In this document: positions 27,941-37,582 of the stretch, piece by piece
Position numbering within the stretch: the first letter of the stretch is position 1
How the letters are laid out: every line of letters begins with the position of its first letter
NCBI RefSeq assembly: GCF_042643485.1
Contig: NZ_JBHRSJ010000022.1
Coordinates: 1-64,000 of the forward strand
DNA: 64,000 nucleotides
Direction of reading: 5' to 3'
Source: Azotobacter bryophylli
GTDB taxonomy: Bacteria; Pseudomonadota; Gammaproteobacteria; Pseudomonadales; Pseudomonadaceae
Position numbers and translations under genes: made by a program
The notes under the pieces: model-generated
What the model saw: only the letters and a program-made list of their open reading frames with translations
Told to the model about the DNA's origin: nothing
Databases searched by the model: none

Positions 27941-29593
27941 ATGATCGCGATACGTGAGGCGTGGAAAGCCGGCCTGCTGGGCCGGTCCAATTGGCTCAAC
28001 AACCTGGTTGCCGGGGCGATCGTCGGGGTGGTGGCACTGCCCCTGGCGATGGCGTTCGCCATCGCCTCCGGCGTGAAGCCCGAGCAGGGCATCTACACCT
28101 CCATCATCGCCGGCCTCGCGGTCTCCCTGTTCGGCGGCAGCCGGCTGCAGATCGCCGGCCCGACCGGCGCCTTCATCGTCATCCTTGCCGGGGTGACGGC
28201 GCAATACGGCGTCGATGGTCTGCAGATCGCCACCCTGATGGCCGGCCTGATCCTCCTGCTGCTCGGCGTGACCCGCCTGGGCACCGTGATCAAGTTCATT
28301 CCCGACCCGGTGATCGTCGGCTTCACCGCCGGCATCGGGGTGATCATCTGGGTCGGCCAGTGGAAGGATTTCTTCGGCTTGCCGGCAGTGACCGGCGCGC
28401 ACTTCCACGAGAAATTCTGGAGTCTGCTGCAGGTCCTGCCGCAACTGCACCTGCCCACCACGCTGCTGTCGGTCCTGAGCCTGCTGCTGGTCATCTTCGG
28501 CCCGCGCCTGCCGGGCATGAAGCGGGTGCCCGGGCCGCTGATCGCCATGGTGGCCGCCACCCTGGTCCAGGCCGTGCTCCAGTTCGACGGCGTCGCCACC
28601 ATCGGCAGCGCCTTCGGCGGCATTCCCCAGGGCCTGCCGGAATTCAGCCCGCCGCACATCACCCTGGACCGGATCACCGAGCTGGTCGGACCGGCCTTCG
28701 CCATCGCCATGCTCGGCGCCATCGAGTCCCTGCTCTCGGCGGTGGTCGCCGACGGCATGGGCGGCACCAAGCACGATTCCAACCAGGAGCTGATCGGCCA
28801 GGGCATCGCCAACATGGCCGCACCGCTGTTCGGCGGGTTCGCCGCCACCGGCGCCATCGCCCGCACCGCGACCAACATCCGCAACGGCGGCAACAGCCCG
28901 CTGGCCGGCATCGTCCATGCTTTCACCCTGGTGCTGATCCTGCTCGTCCTCGCCCCGCTGGCGGCGGACATCCCGCTCGCCGCGCTGGCCGCCATCCTCT
29001 TCGTGGTGGCCTACAACATGAGCGACCTCAAGCACTTCCGGCGCATGCTCAAGCGCGCGCCGCGGGCGGACGTGGCGATCCTGCTCATCACCTTCGTGCT
29101 GACCGTGTTCAGCGACCTGGTCATCGCGGTCAACATCGGCGTGATTCTGGCGATGCTGCATTTCATGCGGCGCATGGCCGCGTCGGTCGAGGTGCAGCCG
29201 GTTCCCGAGCAGGAGCTGGAGCCGGAGCTGCACGGCCATCATCTGCCCAAGGGCGTGCTGGTCTACAGCATCGAGGGGCCGCTGTTCTTCGGTGCGGCGG
29301 AGAACTTCGAACGCGCCCTGGCCAGTACCAACACCTATCCGGGCATCCTGGTGATCCGGCTGGACCGGGTACCCTTCATGGACATCACCGGCATGGAGAC
29401 CCTGGAAGAGGTCATCCGCAATCTGCACAAGCGCAATATCCGGGTGAAGCTGTGCGAGGCCAATCCCCGGGTGCAGAGCAAGCTGACCAAGGCGAGGCTG
29501 GTCGAGCTGGTCGGCGAGGAGAACTGCCACGGGACCTTCGCCGAGGCCCTCGCCGACAGCGAAGCGCAGCTGGCGGTCAGGGCCGCGTCCTGA
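27941..29593 (+). CDS. SulP-family inorganic anion transporter (SLC26 type) with STAS domain
   Basis: 550 residues. SulP hallmarks: VALPLAMAFAIASGVKPEQG in the first helices, LQIAGPTGAFIVILAG, LGAIESLLSAVVADGMGG, FGGFAATGAIARTATNIRNG, and about 10-12 TM segments. A cytosolic STAS domain follows at about 425-545 (VLVYSIEGPLFFGAAENF, FMDITGMETLEEVI). The substrate may be sulfate, bicarbonate or a dicarboxylate and cannot be read from sequence. The start is placed at ATG 27941 with GGGGGGA 8 bases upstream rather than GTG 27914. A weak 8-bp hairpin follows the stop. Confidence 0.88.
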   Translation: MIAIREAWKAGLLGRSNWLNNLVAGAIVGVVALPLAMAFAIASGVKPEQGIYTSIIAGLAVSLFGGSRLQIAGPTGAFIVILAGVTAQYGVDGLQIATLMAGLILLLLGVTRLGTVIKFIPDPVIVGFTAGIGVIIWVGQWKDFFGLPAVTGAHFHEKFWSLLQVLPQLHLPTTLLSVLSLLLVIFGPRLPGMKRVPGPLIAMVAATLVQAVLQFDGVATIGSAFGGIPQGLPEFSPPHITLDRITELVGPAFAIAMLGAIESLLSAVVADGMGGTKHDSNQELIGQGIANMAAPLFGGFAATGAIARTATNIRNGGNSPLAGIVHAFTLVLILLVLAPLAADIPLAALAAILFVVAYNMSDLKHFRRMLKRAPRADVAILLITFVLTVFSDLVIAVNIGVILAMLHFMRRMAASVEVQPVPEQELEPELHGHHLPKGVLVYSIEGPLFFGAAENFERALASTNTYPGILVIRLDRVPFMDITGMETLEEVIRNLHKRNIRVKLCEANPRVQSKLTKARLVELVGEENCHGTFAEALADSEAQLAVRAAS

Positions 29594-29604
29594 CTCCGGC
29601 GTCT

Positions 29605-29625
29605 GCGGGCGGCCAGTCCGCCCGC
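29605..29625. terminator. hairpin between convergent SulP and RHH genes
   Basis: An 8-bp perfect stem, 29605-29612 GCGGGCGG with 29618-29625 CCGCCCGC, and a 5-base loop. No clear T-run on either side, so termination strength is uncertain. Confidence 0.4.
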
Positions 29626-29637
29626 GGTCCGTTCCGA

Positions 29638-29826
29638 TCAGGACTTGCCGACCGGCGGGATCTTGCGCTGGGTGGCGTAGGTGACGCCGTGGACTTCCAG
29701 GTAGTCGCGGATCAGTTGGCGGACCACCTGGGAAGGGGTCAGATCCTGGGCGGCGCAGAGCTCCTCGAAGGCTTTCTTCTTGACCGGATCGATGAGTACG
29801 GTGAGGCGCGCTGTCTTGCTTTCCAT
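29638..29826 (-). CDS. ribbon-helix-helix (CopG/Arc-type) small protein
   Basis: 62 residues. The N-terminal strand TARLTVLIDPVKKKAFEELC is followed by two helices (LTPSQVVRQLIRDYLEVHG), the classic RHH dimerisation and DNA-binding layout. The family includes antitoxins and small repressors. No toxin-like gene adjoins it, so an orphan regulator is more likely. A 5-bp inverted repeat, CTAAT-N14-ATTAG, about 35 bases upstream of its start could be its own operator. Confidence 0.75.
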   Translation of the reverse strand: MESKTARLTVLIDPVKKKAFEELCAAQDLTPSQVVRQLIRDYLEVHGVTYATQRKIPPVGKS

Positions 29827-29860
29827 CTTCGGGGTCCGTTGTCTGTCGGTCGGGTGGATG

Positions 29861-29884
29861 CTAATGAAATTATACTTGGATTAG
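29861..29884 (-). promoter_or_regulatory. candidate promoter/operator of the RHH gene
   Basis: AT-rich island in GC-rich DNA. CTAAT (29861-29865) and ATTAG (29880-29884) form an inverted repeat that encloses a minus-strand TATAAT (29869-29874). No convincing -35 box was found. RHH repressors often bind such repeats over their own -10, so autoregulation is an inference. Confidence 0.35.
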
Positions 29885-30109
29885 CTCTTTGATACGCCAC
29901 GCATATTCCCCTCGCCGACGCATTGCCCGCTGCGCTTTCCTGAAGGAAGATAGCGAACTGCGCCCGTCCTGAATGGTCCTAGTTCCGGCGTCCACCGTGG
30001 CCCGTGCATGACCCCGTCCAGGCGCCGGCATCCTGCTCCTTCGGAGCGCGATGTGCGGATGCGAGCGCCGTGTTTGGACCTGTCGATTTCATCCCTACCA
30101 AGGATTCCC

Positions 30110-30949
30110 ATGATCAAGAAATGCCTGTTTCCCGCCGCCGGCTATGGCACCCGTTTCCTGCCGGCCACCAAGGCCATGCCCAAGGAAATGCTGCCGATCG
30201 TGAACAAGCCGCTGATCCAGTATGGCGTCGAGGAAGCACTGGAGGCCGGTCTGTCGCAGATCGCCATGGTCACCGGCCGCGGCAAGCGTGCCCTGGAAGA
30301 CCATTTCGATATCAGCTATGAGCTCGAGAACCAGATCAAGGGCACCGACAAGGAGAAATACCTGGTCGGCATCCGTCGCCTGATCGAAGAGTGCACCTTC
30401 TCCTATACCCGTCAGATCGAGATGAAGGGCCTCGGCCACGCCATCCTCACCGGCCGTCCGCTGATCGGCGACGAGCCCTTCGCCGTGGTCCTGGCCGACG
30501 ACCTCTGCATCAACCTCGACGGCGACAGCGTGCTGAAGCAGATGGTCAAGCTGTACAACCAGTTCCGCTGCTCGATCGTGGCCATCCAGGAGGTGCCGAT
30601 GTCGGAGACCTCCAAGTACGGCGTGATCGCCGGCGAGATGATCCGCGACGACATCTTCCGCGTCAGCAAGATGGTGGAGAAGCCCAAGCCGGAAGACGCC
30701 CCGTCCAACCTGGCGATCATCGGCCGCTACATCCTGACCCCGGACATCTTCGAGCTGATCGAGAAGACCGAGCCGGGCAAGGGCGGCGAGATCCAGATCA
30801 CCGACGCGCTGATGAAGCAGGCCCAGGACGGTTGCGTGCTGGCTTACAAATTCAAGGGCCAGCGTTTCGACTGCGGTAGCGCCGAAGGCTACATCGACGC
30901 CACCAACTTCTGCTTCGAGAACTTGTACAAGACCGGCAAGGCGTTCTGA
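30110..30949 (+). CDS. galU: UTP-glucose-1-phosphate uridylyltransferase
   Basis: 279 residues. It makes UDP-glucose from UTP and glucose 1-phosphate for LPS, exopolysaccharide and related pathways. The start MIKKCLFPAAGYGTRFLPAT contains the nucleotide-binding loop. Other motifs are PKEMLPIVNKPLIQYGVEEA, VVLADDLC, VEKPKPEDAPSNLAIIGRYI and GGEIQITDAL. The ATG at 30110 begins the conserved N-terminus exactly, so the longer frame from 30008 is rejected. A strong terminator follows within 20 bases. Confidence 0.96.
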   Translation: MIKKCLFPAAGYGTRFLPATKAMPKEMLPIVNKPLIQYGVEEALEAGLSQIAMVTGRGKRALEDHFDISYELENQIKGTDKEKYLVGIRRLIEECTFSYTRQIEMKGLGHAILTGRPLIGDEPFAVVLADDLCINLDGDSVLKQMVKLYNQFRCSIVAIQEVPMSETSKYGVIAGEMIRDDIFRVSKMVEKPKPEDAPSNLAIIGRYILTPDIFELIEKTEPGKGGEIQITDALMKQAQDGCVLAYKFKGQRFDCGSAEGYIDATNFCFENLYKTGKAF

Positions 30950-30968
30950 TCCCGCCCCGGCTCCTCCA

Positions 30969-31010
30969 CAAGGCCCCCGCCGGCTCGACGCCCGCGGGGG
31001 CCTTGGCTTT
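30969..31010 (+). terminator. rho-independent terminator of galU
   Basis: A perfect 12-bp stem (30969-30980 CAAGGCCCCCGC with 30994-31005 GCGGGGGCCTTG), 13-base loop, then GCTTTT. It ends at the convergent VOC gene's stop codon and may serve both sides. Confidence 0.88.
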
Positions 31011-31433
<423 letters not shown>

Positions 31434-31515
31434 GCCTCTCTCCTGTGCTGGGGCGGCCGAAGATCCGGCCGGGACAGATGGGGTATTCTGGCAGCATCTT
31501 GAGGGAGACGATCAC

Positions 31516-32871
31516 ATGGCCTACGACTTCGATCTGTTTGTAATCGGTGCCGGCTCCGGCGGCGTACGCGCGGCCCGCTTCGCCGCCGGCTACGGTGCCC
31601 GCGTGGCGGTCGCCGAGAGCCGCTACCTGGGCGGCACCTGCGTCAACGTCGGCTGCGTGCCGAAGAAGCTGCTGGTCTACGGCGCCCACTACGCCGAGGA
31701 CTTCGAGCAGGCCCGCGGCTACGGCTGGAGCGCCGGGACGAGTTTCGACTGGGCCACCCTGATCGCCAACAAGGATCGTGAGATCCAGCGCCTGAACGGC
31801 ATCTACCGCAAGCTGCTGGTGGACAGCGGCGTCACCCTGCTGGAAGGGCACGCCCGGCTGTGCGACGCCCACAGCGTCGAGGTCGACGGCCAGCGCTTCA
31901 GCGCCGAGCACATTTTGATCGCCACCGGCGGCTGGCCCGCGGTGCCGGACATCCCCGGCCGCGAGCACGCCATCACCTCCAACGAGGCCTTCTACCTGCC
32001 TCAGCGGCCGAACCGTGTGCTGGTGGTGGGTGGTGGCTACATCGCGGTGGAATTCGCCTCGATCTTCCACGGCGTGGGCGCGCGGACCTCGCTGCTGTAC
32101 CGTGGCGACCTGTTCCTGCGCGGCTTCGACGGCGCTATCCGCGCGCACCTGCGCGACGAGCTGACGAAGAAGGGCCTCGACCTGCAGTTCAACGCCGACA
32201 TCGCCCGTATCGACAAGCAGGGCGACGGCAGCCTCCTGGCCACGCTGAACGACGGCCGGACCCTGGAAGCCGACTGCATCTTCTACGCCACCGGCCGCCG
32301 GCCGATGCTGGACGGCCTGGGCCTGGAAAACGCCGGGGTGGAACTGGACGCGCGCGGTTACATCGGGGTCGATGAGCTGTACCGGACCAGCGTGCCCTCG
32401 ATCCTGGCCATCGGCGACGTCATCGGCAGGGTCCAACTCACCCCGGTGGCCCTGGCCGAAGGCATGGCCGTGGCGCGCCGGCTGTTCAAGCCGGAGGAGT
32501 ACCGGCCGGTGGACTACCGCCTGATCCCCACGGCGGTGTTCAGCCTGCCCAACATCGGTACCGTCGGCCTGACCGAGGAGCAGGCGAGGGCGGAAGGCCA
32601 CAGGGTCAAGGTCTTCGAGAGCCGCTTCCGGCCGATGAAGCTGACCATGACCGACAGCCAGGAGCGCAGCCTGATGAAGCTGGTGGTGGACGCCGACAGC
32701 GACCGGGTCCTGGGCTGCCACATGATCGGCCCGGATGCCGGCGAGATCCTTCAGGGGCTGGCCGTGGCACTCAAGGCCGGTGCGACCAAGCAGGTCTTCG
32801 ACGAAACCCTAGGCATCCATCCGACCGCGGCCGAGGAATTCGTCACCATGCGCACCCCGCTGGCGGGCTGA
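31516..32871 (+). CDS. gor: glutathione-disulfide reductase
   Basis: 451 residues. It reduces GSSG to GSH with NADPH, using FAD. FAD loop: LFVIGAGSGGVRAARFA. Redox cysteine pair: GGTCVNVGCVPKKLLVYG. NADPH loop: VLVVGGGYIAVEFASIFHG. Second FAD motif: IGDVIGRVQLTPVALAEG. C-terminal catalytic His: LGIHPTAAEEFVTMRTP. The ATG at 31516 starts the conserved N-terminus. A 15-bp hairpin follows the stop. Confidence 0.95.
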   Translation: MAYDFDLFVIGAGSGGVRAARFAAGYGARVAVAESRYLGGTCVNVGCVPKKLLVYGAHYAEDFEQARGYGWSAGTSFDWATLIANKDREIQRLNGIYRKLLVDSGVTLLEGHARLCDAHSVEVDGQRFSAEHILIATGGWPAVPDIPGREHAITSNEAFYLPQRPNRVLVVGGGYIAVEFASIFHGVGARTSLLYRGDLFLRGFDGAIRAHLRDELTKKGLDLQFNADIARIDKQGDGSLLATLNDGRTLEADCIFYATGRRPMLDGLGLENAGVELDARGYIGVDELYRTSVPSILAIGDVIGRVQLTPVALAEGMAVARRLFKPEEYRPVDYRLIPTAVFSLPNIGTVGLTEEQARAEGHRVKVFESRFRPMKLTMTDSQERSLMKLVVDADSDRVLGCHMIGPDAGEILQGLAVALKAGATKQVFDETLGIHPTAAEEFVTMRTPLAG

Positions 32872-32883
32872 GAACCGGCGGTT

Positions 32884-32916
32884 CGGGCGGGCTTCCCGGA
32901 GCGGGAAGCCCGCCCG
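32884..32916. terminator. 15-bp perfect hairpin downstream of gor
   Basis: CGGGCGGGCTTCCCG (32884-32898) pairs fully with CGGGAAGCCCGCCCG (32902-32916) over a 3-base loop. It lies between convergent gor and the copper chaperone gene. No T-run follows on either strand, so it may stabilise 3' ends or stop transcription in both directions. Confidence 0.6.
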
Positions 32917-32959
32917 CGAGGCGAGGTCATGGCCGGTGCCACGACCGGCGGGAGGGGGC

Positions 32960-33436
32960 TCAGTGGTGGGCGTGATCGTGGTGCTGCATGCCGCCTTGCG
33001 CGTCGGCCCGTACCGGCACCTCCACCTGGACCTTGCCGGCCTTCTCGAATTCCAGGGTCAGCGGAAACTGCTCGCCGTCCTTGAGCGGGCGCTTCAGGCC
33101 GATCAGCATCACGTGGTTGCCACCCGGTGCGAAGGTCGCCTCGCTGCCGGCCGGGATATCGACCGCGTCGACCTTCTGCATGCGCATCATCTCGCCCGCT
33201 TTGACGTGGGTGTGCAGCTCGGCTTTCCCGGCGACGTCCGAAGCCGCGCCGACCAGCCGGTCCTGCGCCTGGCCCTGGTTGGTTACCGTGAAATAAGCCG
33301 CGCCCGCCGGAGCGTTGGGCGGCAGTGCCCGCGACCACGGATCGCTGATGGTCAGAGCGCCGACCTTGTAATCCGCAGCGAGGGCGGCGCCGGTGGAGAG
33401 GACGAGCAGGGAGGAGAGCGCAATGCGTGCCAGCAT
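32960..33436 (-). CDS. periplasmic copper chaperone PCu(A)C family
   Basis: 158 residues. A signal peptide ends at TGAALA. The copper-binding pattern H-(10)-M-(n)-H-x-M is visible as ELHTHVKAGEMMRMQKV and PGGNHVMLIGLKRPL. The C-terminus is His-rich (MQHHDHAHH), a further metal site. This family delivers Cu(I) to cytochrome oxidase or stores copper. The ATG at 33436 is chosen because AAGGA lies 9 bases upstream; for the ATG at 33445 the same AAGGA would abut the start. It is convergent with gor. Confidence 0.88.
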   Translation of the reverse strand: MLARIALSSLLVLSTGAALAADYKVGALTISDPWSRALPPNAPAGAAYFTVTNQGQAQDRLVGAASDVAGKAELHTHVKAGEMMRMQKVDAVDIPAGSEATFAPGGNHVMLIGLKRPLKDGEQFPLTLEFEKAGKVQVEVPVRADAQGGMQHHDHAHH

Positions 33437-33545
33437 TCGGAGCATTCCTTAGGCGTTTGAGAGGTTGCAACCTTAGCATGCGGTACAGGGGCGAGTTATT
33501 GACCTCTGCCTTAGTGTGGGCATGCCGGCCTGGAATGTTCCTTTC

Positions 33546-35636
33546 CTAGCGACGCCTGCTGTTGCGCGTCGCGGTCAGGATCTCGAGGATACGGTCGTTG
33601 ATCGTCTCCCGACGGGCCAGGGCTTCTTCCTCCTCCACGAAGTATTCCGGCAGCGCCCGCCACAGATGGATGTACACCTCGAGTTCGTGCAGCGTTTCCT
33701 CCAGGCTGCGCAGGTCCTGCAGGCGCCCGAGGTGCGGCAGCGGCACGATGCCGCCCTGGTGGACCTGTCGCAGCCATGCCAGCGCGCTGAGCCGCGCCGG
33801 GCTTTCCGGTCCGCCGTGGATCGGCACGCTGGCGAAGATCCAGCGCAGGCGCAGGTCGATCGCCGGATCGTCGAGTCGACCAATCCAGTTCATCAGCTCT
33901 TCCGGCAGCACCGCCATGAAATGCTCGCCGTAGTTCACCGATTCGATGAAGGTCAGCCAGACCCTGAGCAGGCTGCGCTCGCCGAGGGCGTCGGCCAGCG
34001 TTTTCAAATGGCCGTAGTCCGGGCGCACGGCGAACTTCTTCAGGTCCAGCGGCGGGTCGGGCTCGGCCAGACCGCGGCGGATGGTGTGGATCACGGTATG
34101 CTCGAAGCCGCCGGCCAGGCCGCTCTCGGAGAAGCCGTAGCGTCCGGCGCGCCCGGCGATCTGTTTGATCTCCTGCCCGGTCAGGGTGCGCACCGTGGTG
34201 CCGTCGAACTTCTCATCGGTCCTGAAGTAGAGGCGGTGGGCCGGCAGGTTGAGGCCCATGCCGATGGCGTCCGTGGCGACCATGATCTCGACCTCGCCCT
34301 CGCGGAAGCGCCTCGCCTGTTCGCGGCGGACCACCGGCGACAGGGCGCCGTAGATCACCGCGGCGCGGCGCCCTCGCTGTTCCAGCAGGGCCTTGAGCTC
34401 CAGCACGCCGCGGCGGCTGAAGTCGACGATGATGGAGCCGGCCGGTATGCGCTGCAGGTGTGGCGGCTGCGGATCGACGGCCAGGGGCGTGAGGCGCCGG
34501 GTGTGCTCGATCGTCAGCTCGTCGTTGCAGATCCGGCACAGGTGTTCCAGCGACGGCGTCACCAGCTCCGGACCGGTCATGATCAGCCGTTCGGTGTAGG
34601 CGCCGACCAGCGCGTCGGTCCAGGCCCAGCCGCGCTGGGCGTCGCCCAGCAGCTGCACCTCGTCGACGACGACCACGTCGAAGCGGGTGTTCTGGAAGCG
34701 GCCGAATTCCTCCATGGTGCAGCAGTAGTGGGTGGCGCCTTCGCGGATGATCTGTTCCTCGCCGGTGATGAGGGTGCAGGGGATGCCCTGTTCCTCCAGG
34801 CGTTCCTGGTTCTCCAGGGCCATCAGCCGCAACGGCGAGAGATACAGGGCGCTGCCGGCCTTGGCGACCTGCTCCATGGCCCGGTGCGTCTTGCCGCTGT
34901 TGGTGGGCCCCAGGTAGGCCTGCCAGCGGCGCTTCAGGCGCCGAGCCCGGTACAGCTCGTGGTACTGGCTGAAGCGGGCATCGGTGCGGCGCAGTTCGCT
35001 TAGCACCATGGCTGTGCGCATCCGCTCCTTCAGCTCGAGGAAGTGCTTGCGCAGGCGCCGCGGGCTCTGGCGCAGCAGCCGGATCAGCACCGACCGTTCC
35101 ACCTGGTCGAGGTCGAAGTCGGCGGCGAGCTCGACCAGGGTTTCCAGATTGCGCCGGTAGGACGCCAGCTGGGCGGCGCGCATGGATTCCGCCTCTGCCT
35201 CGGTGAGTACCCGGTTGTCCGGGAACTCCAGCTCGGCCGGCAGGTGCAGCGGCTCGCCGTGCAGCTCCAGGGTCAGGGTGTAGTGCGCGCCGTGGCGGAA
35301 CAGGTTCACCCGGCGGGTGAACCAGAGGGCGAAACCGGCCCAGTTCGGGTATTTCGACAGCCGCGCCAGGGTGGCCTGCCGTTCGTCTTCGGGCAGCTCG
35401 GCGTAGTAGGCCTGGAAGGGTTCGAGGAGCAGGTCGAACCGCTTCTGCAGCCGGCCCTGCAGCTTGCCCCAGAACACGTCCGCGCTGTGGAGCTGACGCA
35501 GGCCGGGTATGGCGTAGATCACCTGGCGCGGCACGCTGCCGACCTCGATCGGCGTGCCGAACGCCGCGAGCGCGACCGGCACCTGCTGCGCCTTGCCCGA
35601 TTCCAGGTCTTCGAATAACTGCTGGTGCCCTGTCAT
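33546..35636 (-). CDS. Suv3-like DEAD/DEAH-family RNA/DNA helicase
   Basis: 696 residues. Helicase core: motif I LGPTNSGKTHRAMEQ, motif II VVVVDEVQLLGDAQRG, motif IV-V VIYGALSPVVRREQARRF and MVATDAIGMGLNLP, motif VI EIKQIAGRAGRYG. The GPTNSGKT loop, DEVQ box and overall order resemble mitochondrial Suv3, the helicase of the RNA degradosome. A helical N-terminal part of about 220 residues and a C-terminal part rich in Leu/Glu flank the core. The ATG at 35636 has GAGG about 6 bases upstream. No degradosome partner adjoins. Confidence 0.85.
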   Translation of the reverse strand: MTGHQQLFEDLESGKAQQVPVALAAFGTPIEVGSVPRQVIYAIPGLRQLHSADVFWGKLQGRLQKRFDLLLEPFQAYYAELPEDERQATLARLSKYPNWAGFALWFTRRVNLFRHGAHYTLTLELHGEPLHLPAELEFPDNRVLTEAEAESMRAAQLASYRRNLETLVELAADFDLDQVERSVLIRLLRQSPRRLRKHFLELKERMRTAMVLSELRRTDARFSQYHELYRARRLKRRWQAYLGPTNSGKTHRAMEQVAKAGSALYLSPLRLMALENQERLEEQGIPCTLITGEEQIIREGATHYCCTMEEFGRFQNTRFDVVVVDEVQLLGDAQRGWAWTDALVGAYTERLIMTGPELVTPSLEHLCRICNDELTIEHTRRLTPLAVDPQPPHLQRIPAGSIIVDFSRRGVLELKALLEQRGRRAAVIYGALSPVVRREQARRFREGEVEIMVATDAIGMGLNLPAHRLYFRTDEKFDGTTVRTLTGQEIKQIAGRAGRYGFSESGLAGGFEHTVIHTIRRGLAEPDPPLDLKKFAVRPDYGHLKTLADALGERSLLRVWLTFIESVNYGEHFMAVLPEELMNWIGRLDDPAIDLRLRWIFASVPIHGGPESPARLSALAWLRQVHQGGIVPLPHLGRLQDLRSLEETLHELEVYIHLWRALPEYFVEEEEALARRETINDRILEILTATRNSRRR

Positions 35637-35929
35637 GCTCACCTCTTTGCATCGGCCTGGCTCGGCCATCATCGGTCTGGCCACAGCGAGTCATGTCCGG
35701 GCGCAGGATCTACCTTCGACATCCATGAGCAATCGTCGATGGAGCCGTGCATCCTGCCTTGCCCGTGGCGCCATCCTCAAGTCGACACAGCATAGCCCGG
35801 CCGGCGAGCGCCATGCGAGCAGGGCGCGTCCGTGCCATCCGGCTCACGTGCGGGGAGGGACGTTTCGCCTATCGCCAGGGATCTGGCAGGCCCGAGGCAG
35901 ACAAGCCGGCGGGGGCAGCCTCCGCCCGG

Positions 35930-37582
35930 CTACCGGCATGCCTGGTTCGTCGCCCCGGGCAGGGCCAGGAAGGTGATGGTCGCCGGCTCGAGCCGGATAT
36001 CCCCGGCCTCGACGCCGACGCCTTCGAGCGCCGGCAGCTCGTCGCCGCTGCCGAGCTGGAGGACGTTGCCGTTCAGCAGCACGCTCCTGCTTTGCAGATC
36101 GCCCGACGCCGAGGCCAGCGTATAGCGTTGCGCCTCGACCGGCAGGGCGAGCGTCTGCGCCTTCTCCGTGTTGGTATTGATGGCCAGGAGGGCGACGCCT
36201 CCGGAGGTTCCCTTCAGGCAGTGCGCATACAGATGCAGTCCCCCCCGGGACGGAACGCCTGCGTCGAGCACCCTGTTATCCATCAGCCTGTGCCACAACA
36301 GGGCTGCCCAGTAGTTGGGTCTGGGCTCGAAGGTGGTGTTGTCCAGCAGGCCGTAGTCGCTGGCGGCCAGGGTGTTGTGCATGATGACCTGAACGCCCTG
36401 TCTGGCCAGTCGCCCCCGCTGGTCCAGGTAGCGGAACGTATCCAGGAAGGTGGAGGCCCAGGGGTTGCCGCCACAGGCCGCATCGGCGCTTTCGCTGATC
36501 CAGATCGGCGCGTCGGACTCGAATCTGTCCCGGACCATCCGGTACAAGGCCAGGGTGTTGTCCGTCGACGAGAGCCAGGCTTCGGACAACGCCTCGGCGG
36601 CGCTGGTCTGCGGCAATCCGGCTTCCGCACAGCGCAGGGAAGCCGCGCCGTAGTCATGGTAGGAAAAGACGTCCACCTTGGCAGGCTTCATGGCGGCCAG
36701 CATATCCAGCGAGGCGAACACGCCCGGCACATTGCCCGGATTGAAGTGCGGGATGCGCCAGCCGACGGTACCGGGTCCCATGACCTTGATTTCGGGGTCC
36801 GTCTGCCGGATCAGATTGCGGAAGATCTTGAAATCGCGTCCGTAAGCCATCGCGTCATAGAAAGGCGCCTTGATCACGGCGGAGGCGGTCGGCTCGTTCA
36901 TGAACTCGACGGCGGCGATCTCGCCGCCGATCGAACGGGTGTAATCGATCAGACTGCGGGCCTGCCCGGGCGACCAGACGCCCTTGCTGTCCCGCACACC
37001 AGTGCTGACGGCGAAGGAAGTGATGATTTTCCCGTCGACCGCCCGGGCGAAGTCGATCATTTCCTTCCAGCGCTGCCGGGGCAATACGCAGGAAAACCCC
37101 TTCGGCGGCGTCGCCGGCGCCGAGTCGGAGTCAGCGAAGTAGGTCGCATTGGCACAGATGCCGCTGACCCGGACATAGGCCGGTCCCAGGGCCGCGGCCA
37201 GCATGCGCAGGCGGGCATTGTCCAGATCGGTCGGCTGGCGATAGGAGAAAATCCTCGGGTCCGTGCTCCACGATGGACCGATATCCTCGTCCTCCCCGGC
37301 GGAGGGCTCCGGTTGCTCCTGCGCAGCGGCCGCGGACTGGGCGTCGTACGGCTTCCAGTATCTGCCGCCGGTGAGTTCGATCATCTCGACGTTGTAGGAC
37401 TGGAAGCGTTCGTCGACCGTACCGAGGCGAGCCATGTCCTTCGGCCCGACGGCGATCGGTCGCTGCTCCTGCGGCACGGCTGCCGAGGCGGCGGACGAGG
37501 CCGGTTCACCCGCGAACGCAAACACCGTAAATCCCATCACGACAGAAAGGGTTGCCACTTCCATTGCGAAACGTCGACTCAT
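35930..37582 (-). CDS. secreted GH79 (heparanase / beta-glucuronidase-like) glycoside hydrolase
   Basis: 550 residues with a signal peptide ending near FAFAGEP, so exported. The N-terminal GPAYVRVSGICANATYF matches heparanase PAYLRFGGT-type strands. The acid/base Glu lies in AAVEFMNEPTASA (about 230) and the nucleophile in PIWISESADAACGGNPWA (about 364), matching heparanase NEP and E-T/S-S-A-x-GGG signatures. A C-terminal beta-sandwich begins near GLHLYAHCLKG. GH79 enzymes cut glucuronic acid-containing glycans or release glucuronic acid. ATG 37582 has AAGGCGG at 6 bases; ATG 37588 is an alternative. Codon use is less GC-rich than neighbours. Confidence 0.8.
   Translation of the reverse strand: MSRRFAMEVATLSVVMGFTVFAFAGEPASSAASAAVPQEQRPIAVGPKDMARLGTVDERFQSYNVEMIELTGGRYWKPYDAQSAAAAQEQPEPSAGEDEDIGPSWSTDPRIFSYRQPTDLDNARLRMLAAALGPAYVRVSGICANATYFADSDSAPATPPKGFSCVLPRQRWKEMIDFARAVDGKIITSFAVSTGVRDSKGVWSPGQARSLIDYTRSIGGEIAAVEFMNEPTASAVIKAPFYDAMAYGRDFKIFRNLIRQTDPEIKVMGPGTVGWRIPHFNPGNVPGVFASLDMLAAMKPAKVDVFSYHDYGAASLRCAEAGLPQTSAAEALSEAWLSSTDNTLALYRMVRDRFESDAPIWISESADAACGGNPWASTFLDTFRYLDQRGRLARQGVQVIMHNTLAASDYGLLDNTTFEPRPNYWAALLWHRLMDNRVLDAGVPSRGGLHLYAHCLKGTSGGVALLAINTNTEKAQTLALPVEAQRYTLASASGDLQSRSVLLNGNVLQLGSGDELPALEGVGVEAGDIRLEPATITFLALPGATNQACR

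Noticed and set aside
29638..29884. Toxin-antitoxin pair including the RHH gene
   Set aside because: No toxin-like open frame adjoins the RHH gene on either side.
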